Part shown: positions 1-9,398 of the stretch, in pieces | How the letters are laid out: each line of letters begins with the position of its first letter | How positions within the stretch are numbered: the first letter of the stretch is position 1 | DNA from: Streptomyces griseoviridis | Lineage (GTDB): Bacteria > Actinomycetota > Actinomycetes > Streptomycetales > Streptomycetaceae | NCBI RefSeq assembly: GCF_005222485.1 | Contig: NZ_CP029078.1 | Coordinates: 1-64,000, forward strand | Direction: 5' to 3' | DNA: 64,000 bases | Notes under the pieces: model-generated | Database searches by the model: none | Told to the model about the DNA's origin: nothing | The model's input: only the letters and a program-made list of their open reading frames with translations | Program-made: the position numbers and the translations under genes

Positions 1-662
1 GCGATGGCCTCCTCGACGTCACGGCGCACCAGGACTCCGTGCGGCCCGCTCGGAGTGAGCCGGGCGACGTCGACGCCGTGTCTGCGCGCGAGCGAGCGGA
101 CCAGCGGAGAGATCACCAGCGGCGCGGCCGTCCCCCCGCCCCCGTCGGTCTGCCCGCCCCGGGAAGGCGGCGCGCCACGGGCCGACCGCGACGATCCAGA
201 GGCGCCTCCCGCACGTGGCTGGCGGCCGACCGGACCCGCACTCGTCCCGTAGCCGACGAGGACACGACCGCTCCCGACCGACGGTTGCACGACCTCGGCC
301 TCCCCGAGCAGGAGTTGACCACCGTCGACCTCCCCCACCGGAAGTCGCTCACCACCCGCCTCCCCCGCCGACGGTCGTGTACCCCCACCGGCCCGAGAAG
401 GCGAGGCTGTGGCTCCCGCGACGGAGACCAGCGGCGCGCCTACGGCGAGAACCGTGCCGACGCCGGCGTGGAGCTCCAGGACGGTTCCGGCGTACGGCAC
501 CGGTATCTCGACGGCCGCCTTCACCGTTTCGACCTCGACTACGACCTGATCGACCTCGACGGTGGAGCCGACGGCAACCCGCCAAGCGACGATTTCGGCC
601 TCGGTGAGGCCTTCGCCGAGGTCGGGCAAGGTGAAGACCCGGTGATGCGTGGCCGTGGTCAT
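1..662 (-). CDS. 2-oxoacid dehydrogenase E2 (dihydrolipoamide acyltransferase), C-terminus cut by window edge
   Basis: This is the E2 core subunit that accepts an acyl group from E1 on a swinging lipoyl arm and passes it to CoA. The first 80 or so residues form a lipoyl domain containing PDLGEGL and the lipoylation motif ETVKA, with the acceptor Lys at about residue 48. A long Gly/Ser/Glu-rich linker follows, and near residues 180-218 there is a peripheral-subunit-binding domain ([18 protein letters not shown], then [12 protein letters not shown]). The catalytic acyltransferase domain would lie beyond the left edge. The ATG overlaps the stop of the upstream E1-beta gene in an ATGA arrangement, which indicates translational coupling. 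The acyl substrate cannot be read from the sequence. The neighbouring DpgC-like dioxygenase suggests an arylpyruvate rather than housekeeping pyruvate, but that is inference. Confidence 0.9.
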   Translation of the reverse strand, partial: MTTATHHRVFTLPDLGEGLTEAEIVAWRVAVGSTVEVDQVVVEVETVKAAVEIPVPYAGTVLELHAGVGTVLAVGAPLVSVAGATASPSRAGGGTRPSAGEAGGERLPVGEVDGGQLLLGEAEVVQPSVGSGRVLVGYGTSAGPVGRQPRAGGASGSSRSARGAPPSRGGQTDGGGGTAAPLVISPLVRSLARRHGVDVARLTPSGPHGVLVRRDVEEAI

Positions 663-1675
663 GCGACTCCCCGGTCGAGATGCCGTACGTCGGGCTCGTC
701 GTCGTACTGGAGCCGGTGGACGGCGTCCAGCACCCGGTGCACCCCTGGCAGGTGGGCGTGTTCCAGCTTCGGCGGCGGGTAGGGGATGTCGAAGCCGCTG
801 ACGCGCAGGACGGGAGCCTCCAGCGAGTGGAAGCAGCGCTCCTGCACGCGTGCGACGACCTCGGCGCCGACGCCCGCGAACCCCTGCGCCTCCTGGACGA
901 CCACACAGCGCCCGGTGCGTCGTACGGACGCCGACACCGTCTCGTCGTCGAACGGCACGAGCGTGCGCAGGTCCACGACCTCCAGTTCGATGCCCTCCCG
1001 CGCGGCTTGCGCCGCCGCGTCGAGCGCCACCGGAACCGCGGGTCCGTAGGCGACCAGCGTGGCATCGCGCCCCTGGCGCCGGACCACCGCCCGGCCGAAG
1101 TGCGCCACGCGGCGACGGTCCAGGTCTGCGTCCTCCTCGGACCAGTACAGCTTCTTCGGCTCCATGAACACCACGGGGTCGGAGCTGTGGACCGCGTCCC
1201 GCAGCAGCCAGTAGGCGTCCTCGGCGGTCGCCGGAGTGGCGACCTTCAGGCCGGGTGTGTGCGCGTAGTACGCCTCGCTGGAGTCGCTGTGGTGCTCGAC
1301 CCCGCCGATTCCGCCGCCGTAGGGGATTCGGATCACCATGGGCAGCGCCAGCCGGCCCCGGGTGCGGTTGCGCAACTTGGCCACGTGGGAGGCGATCTGC
1401 TCGAACGCCGGATAGGCGAAGGCATCGAACTGGATCTCCACCACGGGCCGGAAGCCCTCCGTCGCGAGACCGACGGCGTAGCCGACGATGCCGGACTCGG
1501 CCAGCGGGGTGTCGAAGCAGCGCTGCTCGCCGAACTCGCCGGTCAGGCCGTCGGTGACGCGGAAGACACCGCCGAGCCGTCCCACGTCCTCGCCGAGGAC
1601 CAGCACGCGCTCGTCCTGGCGCAGCGCGTCCCGCAGCGCCATGTTGAGGGCCTTCGCCAGGGTGACGACGGCCAT
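659..1675 (-). CDS. 2-oxoacid dehydrogenase E1 component, beta subunit
   Basis: This 338-residue protein is the beta half of a heterotetrameric ThDP-dependent E1, which decarboxylates a 2-oxoacid and transfers the acyl unit to the lipoyl arm of E2. Characteristic stretches are [12 protein letters not shown] near the N-terminus, [17 protein letters not shown], the Gly-rich [15 protein letters not shown] and the C-terminal transketolase-type domain. Length and order match the PdhB/BkdB family. It lies one base downstream of the E1-alpha stop and overlaps E2 by four bases, so alpha, beta and E2 form one unit. Family members act on pyruvate, branched-chain oxoacids or, in the pristinamycin phenylglycine pathway (PglB/PglC), phenylpyruvate; sequence alone does not choose between these. 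Confidence 0.93.
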   Translation of the reverse strand: MAVVTLAKALNMALRDALRQDERVLVLGEDVGRLGGVFRVTDGLTGEFGEQRCFDTPLAESGIVGYAVGLATEGFRPVVEIQFDAFAYPAFEQIASHVAKLRNRTRGRLALPMVIRIPYGGGIGGVEHHSDSSEAYYAHTPGLKVATPATAEDAYWLLRDAVHSSDPVVFMEPKKLYWSEEDADLDRRRVAHFGRAVVRRQGRDATLVAYGPAVPVALDAAAQAAREGIELEVVDLRTLVPFDDETVSASVRRTGRCVVVQEAQGFAGVGAEVVARVQERCFHSLEAPVLRVSGFDIPYPPPKLEHAHLPGVHRVLDAVHRLQYDDEPDVRHLDRGVA

Positions 1676-1676
1676 C

Positions 1677-2783
1677 TCAGTCCTCCCGTTCCTTCATCTC
1701 GGCGGCCAACTGATCGCGCTGTTCGAGGAGTTGGGGGGTAGGTTCGGCGTAGACGTGGTCGAAGAGGGCGAGCGGGTCGGGCGTCTGATCGAGGTCGATG
1801 CGTCCGCGTACGTCGGCGGCGACCGCCTCGCCCTCGGCCTGGGCGGTCTCGACATCCCGTTCGGTGAGCACCTCGCGGTCGCGAAGGTAGGTCTCCAGTC
1901 GGCGTACAGGATCGGCCGCGGCCCATCGGAGGGTCTCCTCCTCGTCCCGGTAGCGGCTGGGGTCGTCGGAGTCGGTGTGCGGCTCTACGCGGTAGGTCTG
2001 GGCCTCCACCAGAACGGGCCCGTCCCCGCGGCGGGCGTGGTCGACTGCTGCCGTCATCACGGCGAGCACCGCCATCACGTCGTTGCCGTCCACCTGCTCG
2101 GCGTGCACCCCGTAGCCGATGCCCTTGTACGCCAGGGCCGGTGCGGCGGTCTGCCGGGCGAGCGGCACGGAGATCGCGTACTGGTTGTTCTGCACGAGGA
2201 ACACCACGGGGGCACGGAACACGGCCGCGAAGTTCAGCGCCTCGTGGAAATCGCCCTCGCTGGTACCACCGTCCCCGACGAGGGCCAGCACCACGCCGTC
2301 CTCGCCCTTTCTCCGCATCCCGTCCGCCATCCCGGTGGCGTGCAGCAGTTGGGTGGCCAGCGGAGTGCACTGGGGTGCCACCCGGGTCGCCGCCGGATCG
2401 TAGCCGCAGTGCCAGTCGCCGCGCAGCAGGGTCAGCACCTGGACGGGGTCTACGCCACGGGCGTGGACGGCGACGCTGTCCCGGTAGGTCGGGACGAGCC
2501 AGTCGTGTTCCCGCAGGGCGAGGGCGGCGCCGATCTGGCATGCCTCCTGGCCGCGGCTGGACGGGTAGACGGCGAGCCGACCCTGTTTGGCCAGCGCCGT
2601 GGCCTGCTCGTCGTAGCGCCGTCCCACGACCATCCGCCGGTAGGCCTCGCGCAGCAGTTCATCCGAGGGTGCGGGGTAGTCGGCCGGCGCCTCGGCGGCC
2701 TTGCCCGATTCGGTGACGAAGCATACGGGGGCCGGGGCAGGCAGCATGGCCTGGACGGTCTGCGGTGGGAGTGTCGCGGACAT
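1677..2783 (-). CDS. 2-oxoacid dehydrogenase E1 component, alpha subunit
   Basis: This 368-residue alpha subunit holds the ThDP/Mg site: the motif starts at LVGDGGTSEGDFHEALNF and closes about 27 residues later with QNNQYAIS (GDG-x-NN pattern). YPSSRGQEACQIGAALAL and the phosphoregulation-type loop RVEPHTDSDDPSRYRDE are also typical of the PdhA/BkdA family. The ATG at 2783 is chosen because it gives the usual family length; the open frame continues far upstream but overlaps the DpgC-like gene and has no family similarity there. It sits 38 bases after the DpgC-like gene in the same operon. With E1-beta and E2 it should convert a 2-oxoacid into an acyl-CoA that the DpgC-like enzyme could use. 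No E3 is visible; that subunit is usually shared with housekeeping complexes. Confidence 0.93.
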   Translation of the reverse strand: MSATLPPQTVQAMLPAPAPVCFVTESGKAAEAPADYPAPSDELLREAYRRMVVGRRYDEQATALAKQGRLAVYPSSRGQEACQIGAALALREHDWLVPTYRDSVAVHARGVDPVQVLTLLRGDWHCGYDPAATRVAPQCTPLATQLLHATGMADGMRRKGEDGVVLALVGDGGTSEGDFHEALNFAAVFRAPVVFLVQNNQYAISVPLARQTAAPALAYKGIGYGVHAEQVDGNDVMAVLAVMTAAVDHARRGDGPVLVEAQTYRVEPHTDSDDPSRYRDEEETLRWAAADPVRRLETYLRDREVLTERDVETAQAEGEAVAADVRGRIDLDQTPDPLALFDHVYAEPTPQLLEQRDQLAAEMKERED

Positions 2784-2821
2784 CTGCGCACGCTCGCTTT
2801 CTTGGACTGGTCTGGGGCGCC

Positions 2822-4210
2822 TCAGCCGACGGAAGGCCGCCGCCTGCGGTTGAGCCACGTGCGTTCCAGCTTCGCCACCACGTCCGGGCTGTGGAGCCGC
2901 ACGGACTGCTCCAGCGCGTACCGGCTCATGTAGACGCGAAAGGCGTCGTTGGACTCCTGCCCCAGCCGGCTCATGCGCCGGTTGCTCAGTACGGCAGGAT
3001 CGTCCAGCCGGGCGGCCGCGGCCGCCACCGCCGCGTCGACGGCCTCGGGCGCGACGACCTCGTCGCACAGGGTGAGCGCCGCCGGGGAGTCGGCGGCGAT
3101 CTCCTGCCCGAAGAAGATCATGCGGTGGGCCATGCGGTCGCCCACCAGGCGCCCCAGGCGCAGGTTCGCCGCGCCCGGCACGATGCCCTCGTTGAGCGCG
3201 GGCAGGGAGAAATAGGCGTCCGAGGCGGCGATGACCCGGTCCAGGACCAGCGCGACCTGTGCGGCGCCGCCGATCGCGAAGCTGTCGACGGCGCCGATCC
3301 ACGGCTTGCCGCCCGTCGGGCCGAGCAGCTCGTCGTGGGCCGCTTCGAGGTGCAGGCCGTGCATCAGTTTGCGGATGTAGCCCAATTCGCGGCGGAGCAT
3401 GAAGTCGACGAAGCCGATCCTGCCCTGGTGCAGGTGGGTGAGGTTGATGCCCGCTCCGAAGGCCCGGCGGCCGCGGTGACGGGGGTGGGACAGGACGGTG
3501 CCGCGGAGCACGCCGACGGCCACCCGGTCGTCGAGGAGCGCCAGGTCGACGGCGGTCTCCAGGTCCTCGACCACCGCGTCGTCCTCGGCGTTGAGGACCT
3601 CCGGGTTGCAGATGGTCACGTGGGCGACGCGGCCGTCCCGCTGCACGGTGGCCCGCCCCAGGTCGGCGTGGCCGGTCCGTTCGAACTCGGTGCGCAGCGC
3701 CAGGGCGCGGGCGGTGGGCGCAAGCATGGACAGCAGGAGATGCTCGCCGGACTCGCGTACCCGCAGCACGTGGGAGAAGAAGATGCCCTGGTCGACCTCG
3801 ACCCCCGACTTCTGCGCCTGGGCCACCTGCCGGTCGGCGGCGATCCGGGCGGGGGTAGGCACCAGTCCGGGGTAACGCTCGGCGGCGGCGAAGGCGAGTT
3901 CGTCCACGCGCAGCGGACGGCTGCGGCCGTCGGTCAGCTCGTCGTGGACATGGCCGGTGTGCAGCCGCAGGAAGCGGTGGCGGGCCAGGCGGCCCGCGTG
4001 CTGGAGCGCGGCGGCCTTCTCCTGCTGGGCGGGGGTGCGGGCGGATCGGTCCGGCAGGGCGTCGAACTGTTCCTGGTCGGCGGCCAGTTGGCGGGTCAGC
4101 AGTTCCGCGTCGGCCGCCGGGTCGCCGGTGAAGTGAGGCGGCAGGCGGCGGTCGGCGTGGTCGGCCCGGTGGGGTATGGGCAGCTTGGTGGAGGCGGGTG
4201 AGGCGGTCAT
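2822..4210 (-). CDS. DpgC-like arylacetyl-CoA dioxygenase (crotonase fold)
   Basis: This 462-residue protein has an all-helical N-terminal region of about 200 residues and a crotonase domain. The second half carries blocks typical of (3,5-dihydroxyphenyl)acetyl-CoA 1,2-dioxygenase: FGAGINLTHLHQGRIGFVDF, KPWIGAVDSFAIGG, YFSLPALNEGIVPGAANLRL and GRLVGDRMAHRMIFF. DpgC is a cofactor- and metal-free oxygenase that turns 3,5-dihydroxyphenylacetyl-CoA into the arylglyoxylate used to make dihydroxyphenylglycine. The usual partners DpgA (type III PKS), DpgB and DpgD are absent here. Instead the gene is directly followed by a 2-oxoacid dehydrogenase, which suggests the arylacetyl-CoA comes from an arylpyruvate. 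It overlaps the upstream thioesterase by four bases. Family call is firm; exact substrate is inferred. Confidence 0.85.
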   Translation of the reverse strand: MTASPASTKLPIPHRADHADRRLPPHFTGDPAADAELLTRQLAADQEQFDALPDRSARTPAQQEKAAALQHAGRLARHRFLRLHTGHVHDELTDGRSRPLRVDELAFAAAERYPGLVPTPARIAADRQVAQAQKSGVEVDQGIFFSHVLRVRESGEHLLLSMLAPTARALALRTEFERTGHADLGRATVQRDGRVAHVTICNPEVLNAEDDAVVEDLETAVDLALLDDRVAVGVLRGTVLSHPRHRGRRAFGAGINLTHLHQGRIGFVDFMLRRELGYIRKLMHGLHLEAAHDELLGPTGGKPWIGAVDSFAIGGAAQVALVLDRVIAASDAYFSLPALNEGIVPGAANLRLGRLVGDRMAHRMIFFGQEIAADSPAALTLCDEVVAPEAVDAAVAAAAARLDDPAVLSNRRMSRLGQESNDAFRVYMSRYALEQSVRLHSPDVVAKLERTWLNRRRRPSVG

Positions 4211-4983
4211 GGCCGGAGGTCTCCTTGTGAGGACGGCGCTCCGGCACTGCTCCCGGCGCGTGGGCCGGGAGGTCGGGGGTGTGGCGGCACGGAGCTGGTG
4301 ATCGCGGTGAACAGGTCGCCGACGCCGACGTGGACGCCGAAGTCCCCGTCGGCGTACTCCCGCCAGCCGTCGAGGCAGTCGGGCGGGACCACCCGGTCCT
4401 CACGGGCGCCAAAGATCCGGACGGGGCACGGCAGCGGGTCGGGGGCGGGCCGGTACTCGGCGGCGAGCCGCAGGTCGGTGCGGAGCGTGACGAGCAGCCG
4501 GCTCACGAACTCCTTGTGGTGCAGCAGGGGTTCGGGCACGCCGCCAGCCTCCCGCAGGCGGCCGAGTAGTTCGGCATCGGGGAGGGTGTGCAGTGCGTCG
4601 TCGGGCAGGTGCGGGGGCCGGGTCGAGGAGATCAGCAGGGCGCGCGGCAACGGGTGTCCCAGCGCCCGCAGTTCGCTGGCCAGCGCGTAAGCGAGCAGCC
4701 CGCCGAAGCTGTGCCCGAAGAGGGTGTACGACGGTCCGAGCAGCGGGCCGAGGGCGCGGGCCGCCTGCCGGGCCAGCTCCTCGACGCTGTCTGGCATCGG
4801 GTCGCCGAGCCGGTTCTCCCGCGCGGGCAGCTGAACGGCGTACAGCCCGATCCCCTGCGGGAGGTGCGTGCGCCAGGCGGCGAACGCGCTCGCGCCGCTG
4901 CCCGCGTGCGGGAAGCAGAACAGCCGCTGCTCAGCGGCGCCTTCGGCAGGGCCGAGCAGCCAGGAGGTCGGGCTGGGGGCCAC
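4207..4983 (-). CDS. Type II (editing or release) thioesterase, alpha/beta hydrolase
   Basis: This 258-residue protein belongs to the NRPS/PKS-associated thioesterases. It opens with LFCFPHAGSGASAFAAW, has the nucleophile elbow TLFGHSFGGLLAYALA (active Ser in GHSFG) and an acidic residue in the block RIFGAREDRVVPPD. The C-terminal catalytic His of this family normally sits in a GGHFF-type motif; here the corresponding segment reads YADGDFGVHVGVGDLF, and the last 30 residues are Pro/Ser-rich and unusual. Either the His has been displaced or the C-terminus is altered. It lies between the P450/NRPS chimera and the DpgC-like gene, overlapping the latter, so it probably released or edited carrier-bound intermediates or hydrolysed an acyl-CoA. 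Confidence 0.85.
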   Translation of the reverse strand: MAPSPTSWLLGPAEGAAEQRLFCFPHAGSGASAFAAWRTHLPQGIGLYAVQLPARENRLGDPMPDSVEELARQAARALGPLLGPSYTLFGHSFGGLLAYALASELRALGHPLPRALLISSTRPPHLPDDALHTLPDAELLGRLREAGGVPEPLLHHKEFVSRLLVTLRTDLRLAAEYRPAPDPLPCPVRIFGAREDRVVPPDCLDGWREYADGDFGVHVGVGDLFTAITSSVPPHPRPPGPRAGSSAGAPSSQGDLRP

Positions 4984-4993
4984 GGGCTCTCCT

Positions 4994-6790
4994 CTACGTC
5001 TCTTCCGTCGCCGTCCGCTTCGCCAGGAGGCGAGCGACGGCCGACGGGGTGCGGTGTTCCAGCAGGTCGACGAGGGTCGGCGGGTCGGCCGGGAACGCGG
5101 TCTGGAGCCGGGTGAACAGGTCCACCGGGAGCAGGGAGTTGCCGCCGATCTCGAAGAATTCGTCGTCGGGGCCCACGGCGTGAAGCCCGAGGGTCTCGGC
5201 GACGGCCGTGCGCACCAGTTCCTCCACCGGGTCGCCCGGCGCGGCGAGGCCAGCAGCGGAGGAGAACTCCGGTGCGGGCAGGGCCTTGCGGTCGACCTTG
5301 CCGTTGGCGGTGAGCGGCATCTCCGGGAGCCGGACGAAGGCCGCCGGTGTCATGTAGGACGGAAGCCGGGAGCCCACGAACGCGCGTAGTTGGGCGTCGT
5401 CCGGCAGCCGTTCTCCCACCAGGTAGGAGACCAGGGCCCGGCCGCCGGGGGCGTCCTCGCGCGCCACGGTGGCCACCGCCCCGACCTCGGGGTGGGCGGC
5501 CAGCGTGGCGTCCACCTCGCCGAGTTCGATGCGGTAGCCGCAGACCTTGACCTGGTCGTCACCGCGGCCGAGGAACTCCAGTTCGCCCTCCGGCAGCAGG
5601 CGGGCCAGGTCTCCGGTCCGGTACATCCGGCTGCCCGGCGGACCGAACGGGTTGGGCGGGAAGCGCTCCTCGGTCAGGTCGGGCCGGCCCAGGTACTCGC
5701 GGGCCAGTCCCTCGCCGGGCACCCCGACGGGTACCGGCCGGTGTTGCTCGTCGAGGACGTAGGCCTGGGTGTTGGCGATGGGGCGGCCGATGGGGATGGT
5801 GGGCCGGGTGGTGTCGACGGTCTCGATGGGGCGGCCGGTGGCGAACAGCGTGCACTCGGTGGGGCCGTACATGTGTAGGAACCGGGTATCGTCCAGGTGG
5901 GGCAGCAGGCTCGCCCAGCGCAGGATCTCCTCGACCAGGGCAGCGGTGTCGCCCGTGGAGGTCCAGCGGGCGTATTCGCCGGGGTTCTCCAGCAGGGCGA
6001 GCAGTCCGGCGATCGCCGCGTGCGAGGTGGTGACGGTGGCTCCGATGAGCAGGCTGTAGGCGTTGAGGATGACCTCCTGCCGGGTGAGCGGGACACCGTC
6101 GTAGGCCGCTCGCAGCAGGGAACCGATGAGGTCCTCGGCCTCCGCGCGGCCGGGCTTGGCCACCTCCGCCGCGAAGAGGAAGATCTCGGAGTGCGCCCGG
6201 CTGAGCACGGACGCGGTGCCGGCGTCTGCGGGGGCGTAGTCCGGGTCGGACTCGGCGACGGCGGCGTACGTGTAGTGCTTGAGGTGCTCCCAGCCGGACT
6301 CAGGGGTGCCGAGCAGCAGTCCGGCGATCGCGATCGGGTAGTACATCGACTGCGCGGCAAAGTCCCAGGTCCTGGTGGTGGCTCCGACGGCCAGCAGACG
6401 GCGCGCGAGCTCGCGCAGCGCGGGTTCGAAGGCGCGCACCGCCTGGCTGCTCAGGTACGGGGCGAGCGGGTCCTTCAGCCGGCGGTGCTGCGGGTCGGTG
6501 ACCGCGAGCATCTGCCCGCCCGCGATGGCCTCGTGCCCCAGGGTGGTGAGAATGTTGCCGCGGGCAGCGGTGAACTCTTCGTGCTGGGCGAGGACTTGGG
6601 AGACGTCCGCGTGCCGGGTGACGGCCCAGAACTCCGGACGCCCGGCCATGGGGCACTGCCGGTGGACGGGGTCCGTGCCGCGCAGGTGGGTCCACACCGG
6701 GTGCGGGTCGCCAGTGCCGAAGTAGTGCGGGTCGGCCAGGTCGAGGTCGCCGAGCAGGGCGGCGGGTGCCGGGCCGGAGGTTATGCGCAT
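4994..6790 (-). pseudogene. Chimera of the N-terminal half of a cytochrome P450 and the C-terminal half of an NRPS A-PCP protein
   Basis: Residues 1 to about 295 are a P450 of the type that oxidises PCP-bound amino acids: the I-helix region reads NAYSLLIGATVTTSHAAI and the K-helix ExxR is present in VEEILRWASL. At about residue 295-300 (near position 5,900) the sequence switches in frame to an adenylation domain at core motif A5 (FLHMYGPTECT), continuing through A7 (YRTGDLAR), A8 (GRGDDQVKVCGYRIELGEVD) and A10 (NGKVDRKAL) to a PCP whose phosphopantetheine Ser lies in FFEIGGNSLLPV. The P450 heme-Cys loop and A-domain motifs A1-A4 are missing. Motif A6 is also shortened (VPGEGLAREYLGRP lacks the usual ELHIGG-type insert). 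Neither enzyme half can be active; only the PCP looks complete. The simplest reading is a deletion joining two adjacent genes. Confidence 0.85.
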
Positions 6791-6815
6791 CAGTCAGCTT
6801 CCCTCGTCGGTGGCC

Positions 6816-7985
6816 TCAGTCCAGGTAGTTCTCGGCACCGCCGGTGCGCACGGTGTCGAGGGTGTAGCAGTGGAAGCCGCCGCCGAAGAGCCGACGGTGG
6901 CGGTGGCGCACCGGCACGACGGCGAACCCGCGCGCTTCGAGCGTCGCGATGAGCGTCTTGCAGGCGTCGTTGACCATGACGGTCTCCTCGTCCACGGAGA
7001 GCACGTTGAGGTCGATGTACGGGCTGGGCGGGATCGGGTCGCCGCTCTCGTACTGCGGGTAGTCGTCGACGGTGGGGGCGGGCAACACGATCACGTCTCA
7101 GGTGCGCAGCGCCTTCGGTAGGAAGTCGGCCACCTCCGGCGAGCGCAGCAGCAGCGTGCCAGGGCGCAACGGGACGACCACGCTGTCGATATGACTCTGA
7201 GTCAGTTTGTGCATGCGGTGCACCCGGAACCGTCCCTCCAGGTGCCGCTCCAGCCAGTCGACGCCGAGGGCGTGATTGGCGGTGGAGACGTTGACGACGA
7301 TGTCCCGGCCGAGCCGCAGGCACTGGGCCGCGTCGAACAACATCTCCAGGCCGACGTCGTACGGGGAGGGCCGCGGGTCCTCGATCGGCTCGGTCGGCCC
7401 GCCGGCGCTGCTGGTGCGCGCGTACGACAGGTCGAAGGAGGCGTCGGTCATGAGCGGGCGCGGCATCACCGTCCAACGGGCGCCGCGCCGGGCGTACTCC
7501 TGGAAGACGGGCTTGAGCAGTTGGGTCTCGAAGTAGCGGGACCGGATCATCGGCGGGGTCTCGATGATCTCGTCCCCGGCGATGAGCGTGTTGTCGCGGA
7601 TGTTCAACGGGGGCACGACGGACGCGGACCAGGCGGGGGTTCGCACTTCGGCAGTCGCAGCGTCGACGTCCATCGGCCGGTGCACTCTCACCCCGAGGGA
7701 GGTCAGGGTGTCGGCCAGCCCCTGCAGGTCCTCGTTGAGCTCGGCGATGTACCGCTGTTTGACGGGGACCAGGACACCGGGTGAGCCGGGCGAATTCGAG
7801 CCCCGGGAGTGCAGCCGGGGATAATACCACTCCGACCGGTTGTCGCCCGCGATGTTTTCGTGAAAAAAGAGCTCGAACGACAACTCACGCTCATGCGAAA
7901 CGTAATTCTCCGCGCCGCCGACAATGACTTCCCTGAGCGGCGACCATTCATCGAAACTATTCAGCTGCACAACTAATCCACGCAT
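6816..7985 (-). pseudogene. Amidinotransferase (arginine:glycine / StrB1 family) interrupted by an in-frame TGA
   Basis: Amidinotransferases move the amidino group of arginine onto an amine through a Cys-linked intermediate, giving a guanidino product. Residues 1-295 contain family blocks such as SVVPPLNIRDNTLIAGDEII, DAAQCLRLGRDIVVNVSTANH and HIDSVVVPLRPGTLLL. A TGA at 7098-7100 follows PKALRT. In exactly the same frame the protein resumes with DVIVLPAPTVDDYP and runs to FGGGFHCYTLDTVRTGG, which carries the catalytic Cys. In human AGAT the aligned position is a Trp (GWTIV), so one TGG-to-TGA change explains the break. Without readthrough the 295-residue product lacks the nucleophile and cannot work. 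It is the first gene of the leftward operon. Full length would be 389 residues, normal for the family. Confidence 0.85.
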
Positions 7986-8238
7986 ACACCCACCGATCAG
8001 ATGAGAAAAACGTAAGAAGACAGATGGCGCTTACACGTTGAGCCATGGAAGCACAGGTGCGCGTGTGTCGCAACGGCGCCTTCGAGGCCCTACGGATGTT
8101 ACCTGCGTCACACCGAGGCGTGGTTGACTGCCTCTAATCGATCACCCAATACTCACAGCGGGTAACAGTTCCATCACCCCCACCAGCACCTCAACCGGAT
8201 CCAGAACTATCGTTCCCCGGATGGAGGCTTGAAAGGAA
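7986..8238. promoter_or_regulatory. Divergent intergenic region between the amidinotransferase and O-methyltransferase operons
   Basis: These 253 bases separate two operons reading outward and should hold both promoters. The stretch is clearly less GC-rich than its surroundings. No gene is seen. A ribosome-binding site (GAAAGGA) lies just before the methyltransferase ATG at 8239, and GGTGGG precedes the amidinotransferase ATG. I could not identify a convincing operator or -10/-35 pair. Confidence 0.5.
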
Positions 8239-9278
8239 ATGCACCGCCCCGAAGAGAGCGACCCGGACTACCAGCAGTTTTATTTCCTCATGAACGCGCC
8301 GGCGCTCTACAACGCGGCCGCCACGGCCGCAGAGCTCCATCTGTTCCAATTCCTGTCGGAACATCCAGGCTCCGAGTTCGAGGAAATCCACAAGTTCACC
8401 GAACTTCCTTCACATCAGCTGCGCGTCCTGCTACATGGCGTGTGCGCGGTCGGCCGGCTGAAGAGGGTCGACGGGGGGTACCACAACTCGCGCGTCGCGG
8501 CCGACCTGCTCGCCTCGGACTCACCGGACAGCTGGGCCCACACCCTGATCGGCTGGAAAGAGATCTACTATCCGGCCTTCGTCCACCTCACCGAAGCCCT
8601 CAAGGCCGACACCAACACCGCCCTGGCGGCCCACCCCGGCGATGAGCCCACCCTGCACAAGCGCCTGACCCGCAATCCCGAGCTGGAGGGCCTGTTCCAC
8701 CGGGCAATGGCGTCGTTCACGCTCGCTTCGATCGACGACCTCGTGGACCGCGAGGAGTTCTCCGGTGTAACCCGTCTGCTCGACATCGGCGGCGGTGACG
8801 GCACCACCACGGTTCGGCTCCTTGAGCGCTACCCGCAGCTGAGCTCGACCATCTTCGACCAGCCGAGCCTGTGCCGGATCGCCGGCACCACGGATGCCGG
8901 GAACTTCCCGGACCGGATCGAACTGCACGTCGGCGAATTCTTCGACGACCCGTTCCCCGCGGGTGCCGATGCGGTGCTTTTCAGCCATGTCCTCGGCATC
9001 TTCTCGGAGGAACAGATCCTGACGCTTCTAAAGAAGGCCTACGACGTGCTGCCGGAGGGGGCCGGATATGCGTCTACGACTACAACGTCTCGGACGACGA
9101 GACGGAGGGCATATTCGGAGCCCGGCTCGGCCTGTACTTCAACGCCCTCGCCAGCGGCACGGGAATGGCATATCCCGCCCGGGACTACGAGGCATGGTTG
9201 CGCAAAACCGGTTTCACCGACGTCAAGACCGTTCCGGAACTCTCCTTCGAGCACGGGTTCCACGTCGGAACCAAATAG
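8239..9278 (+). pseudogene. SAM-dependent O-methyltransferase, one-base frameshift near 9,057-9,061
   Basis: This is a small-molecule O-methyltransferase of the plant/antibiotic type: an N-terminal winged-helix dimerisation region (residues 15-90), then a Rossmann SAM-binding domain with RLLDIGGGDGTTTVRLLERYP and FDQPSLC. After VLPEG the frame of the first 275 codons turns into nonsense, while another frame continues with RICVYDYNVSDDETEG, LYFNALASGTGMAYPARDYEAWL and ends FEHGFHVGTK, a normal C-terminus. Adding one G to the five-G run at 9,057-9,061 restores a single gene of about 346 residues. The start at 8239 has a good GAAAGGA site. It could be a true pseudogene or a homopolymer sequencing error. 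If functional it would methylate a hydroxyl on an aromatic or peptide intermediate of this cluster. Confidence 0.85.
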
Positions 9279-9398
9279 TGCCCAACGAACTTCCATGAGC
9301 CGATAAAAGCCGCAGAAGGGCGACCGGCGACACGGCCCGCGTCGCGTCGGGCGGGCCGTGCCAAGTCCGCGAGGAGAAGACATCCGGAAGGGTGGGAC

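Noticed and set aside
1677..4412. A continuous 911-codon minus-strand frame that would fuse E1-alpha to upstream sequence
   Set aside because: The upstream part runs antiparallel to frame usage of the DpgC-like and thioesterase genes, is Arg/Pro-rich and has no family similarity; E1-alpha has a normal start at 2783.
7095..7103. TGA in the amidinotransferase as a selenocysteine codon
   Set aside because: The aligned residue is Trp, not Cys, the catalytic Cys lies further downstream, and I see no SECIS-like stem-loop after the TGA.
9057..9061. Programmed ribosomal frameshift in the O-methyltransferase
   Set aside because: No slippery heptamer with a downstream pseudoknot is evident and no biological reason is known in this family; pseudogene or sequencing error is simpler.
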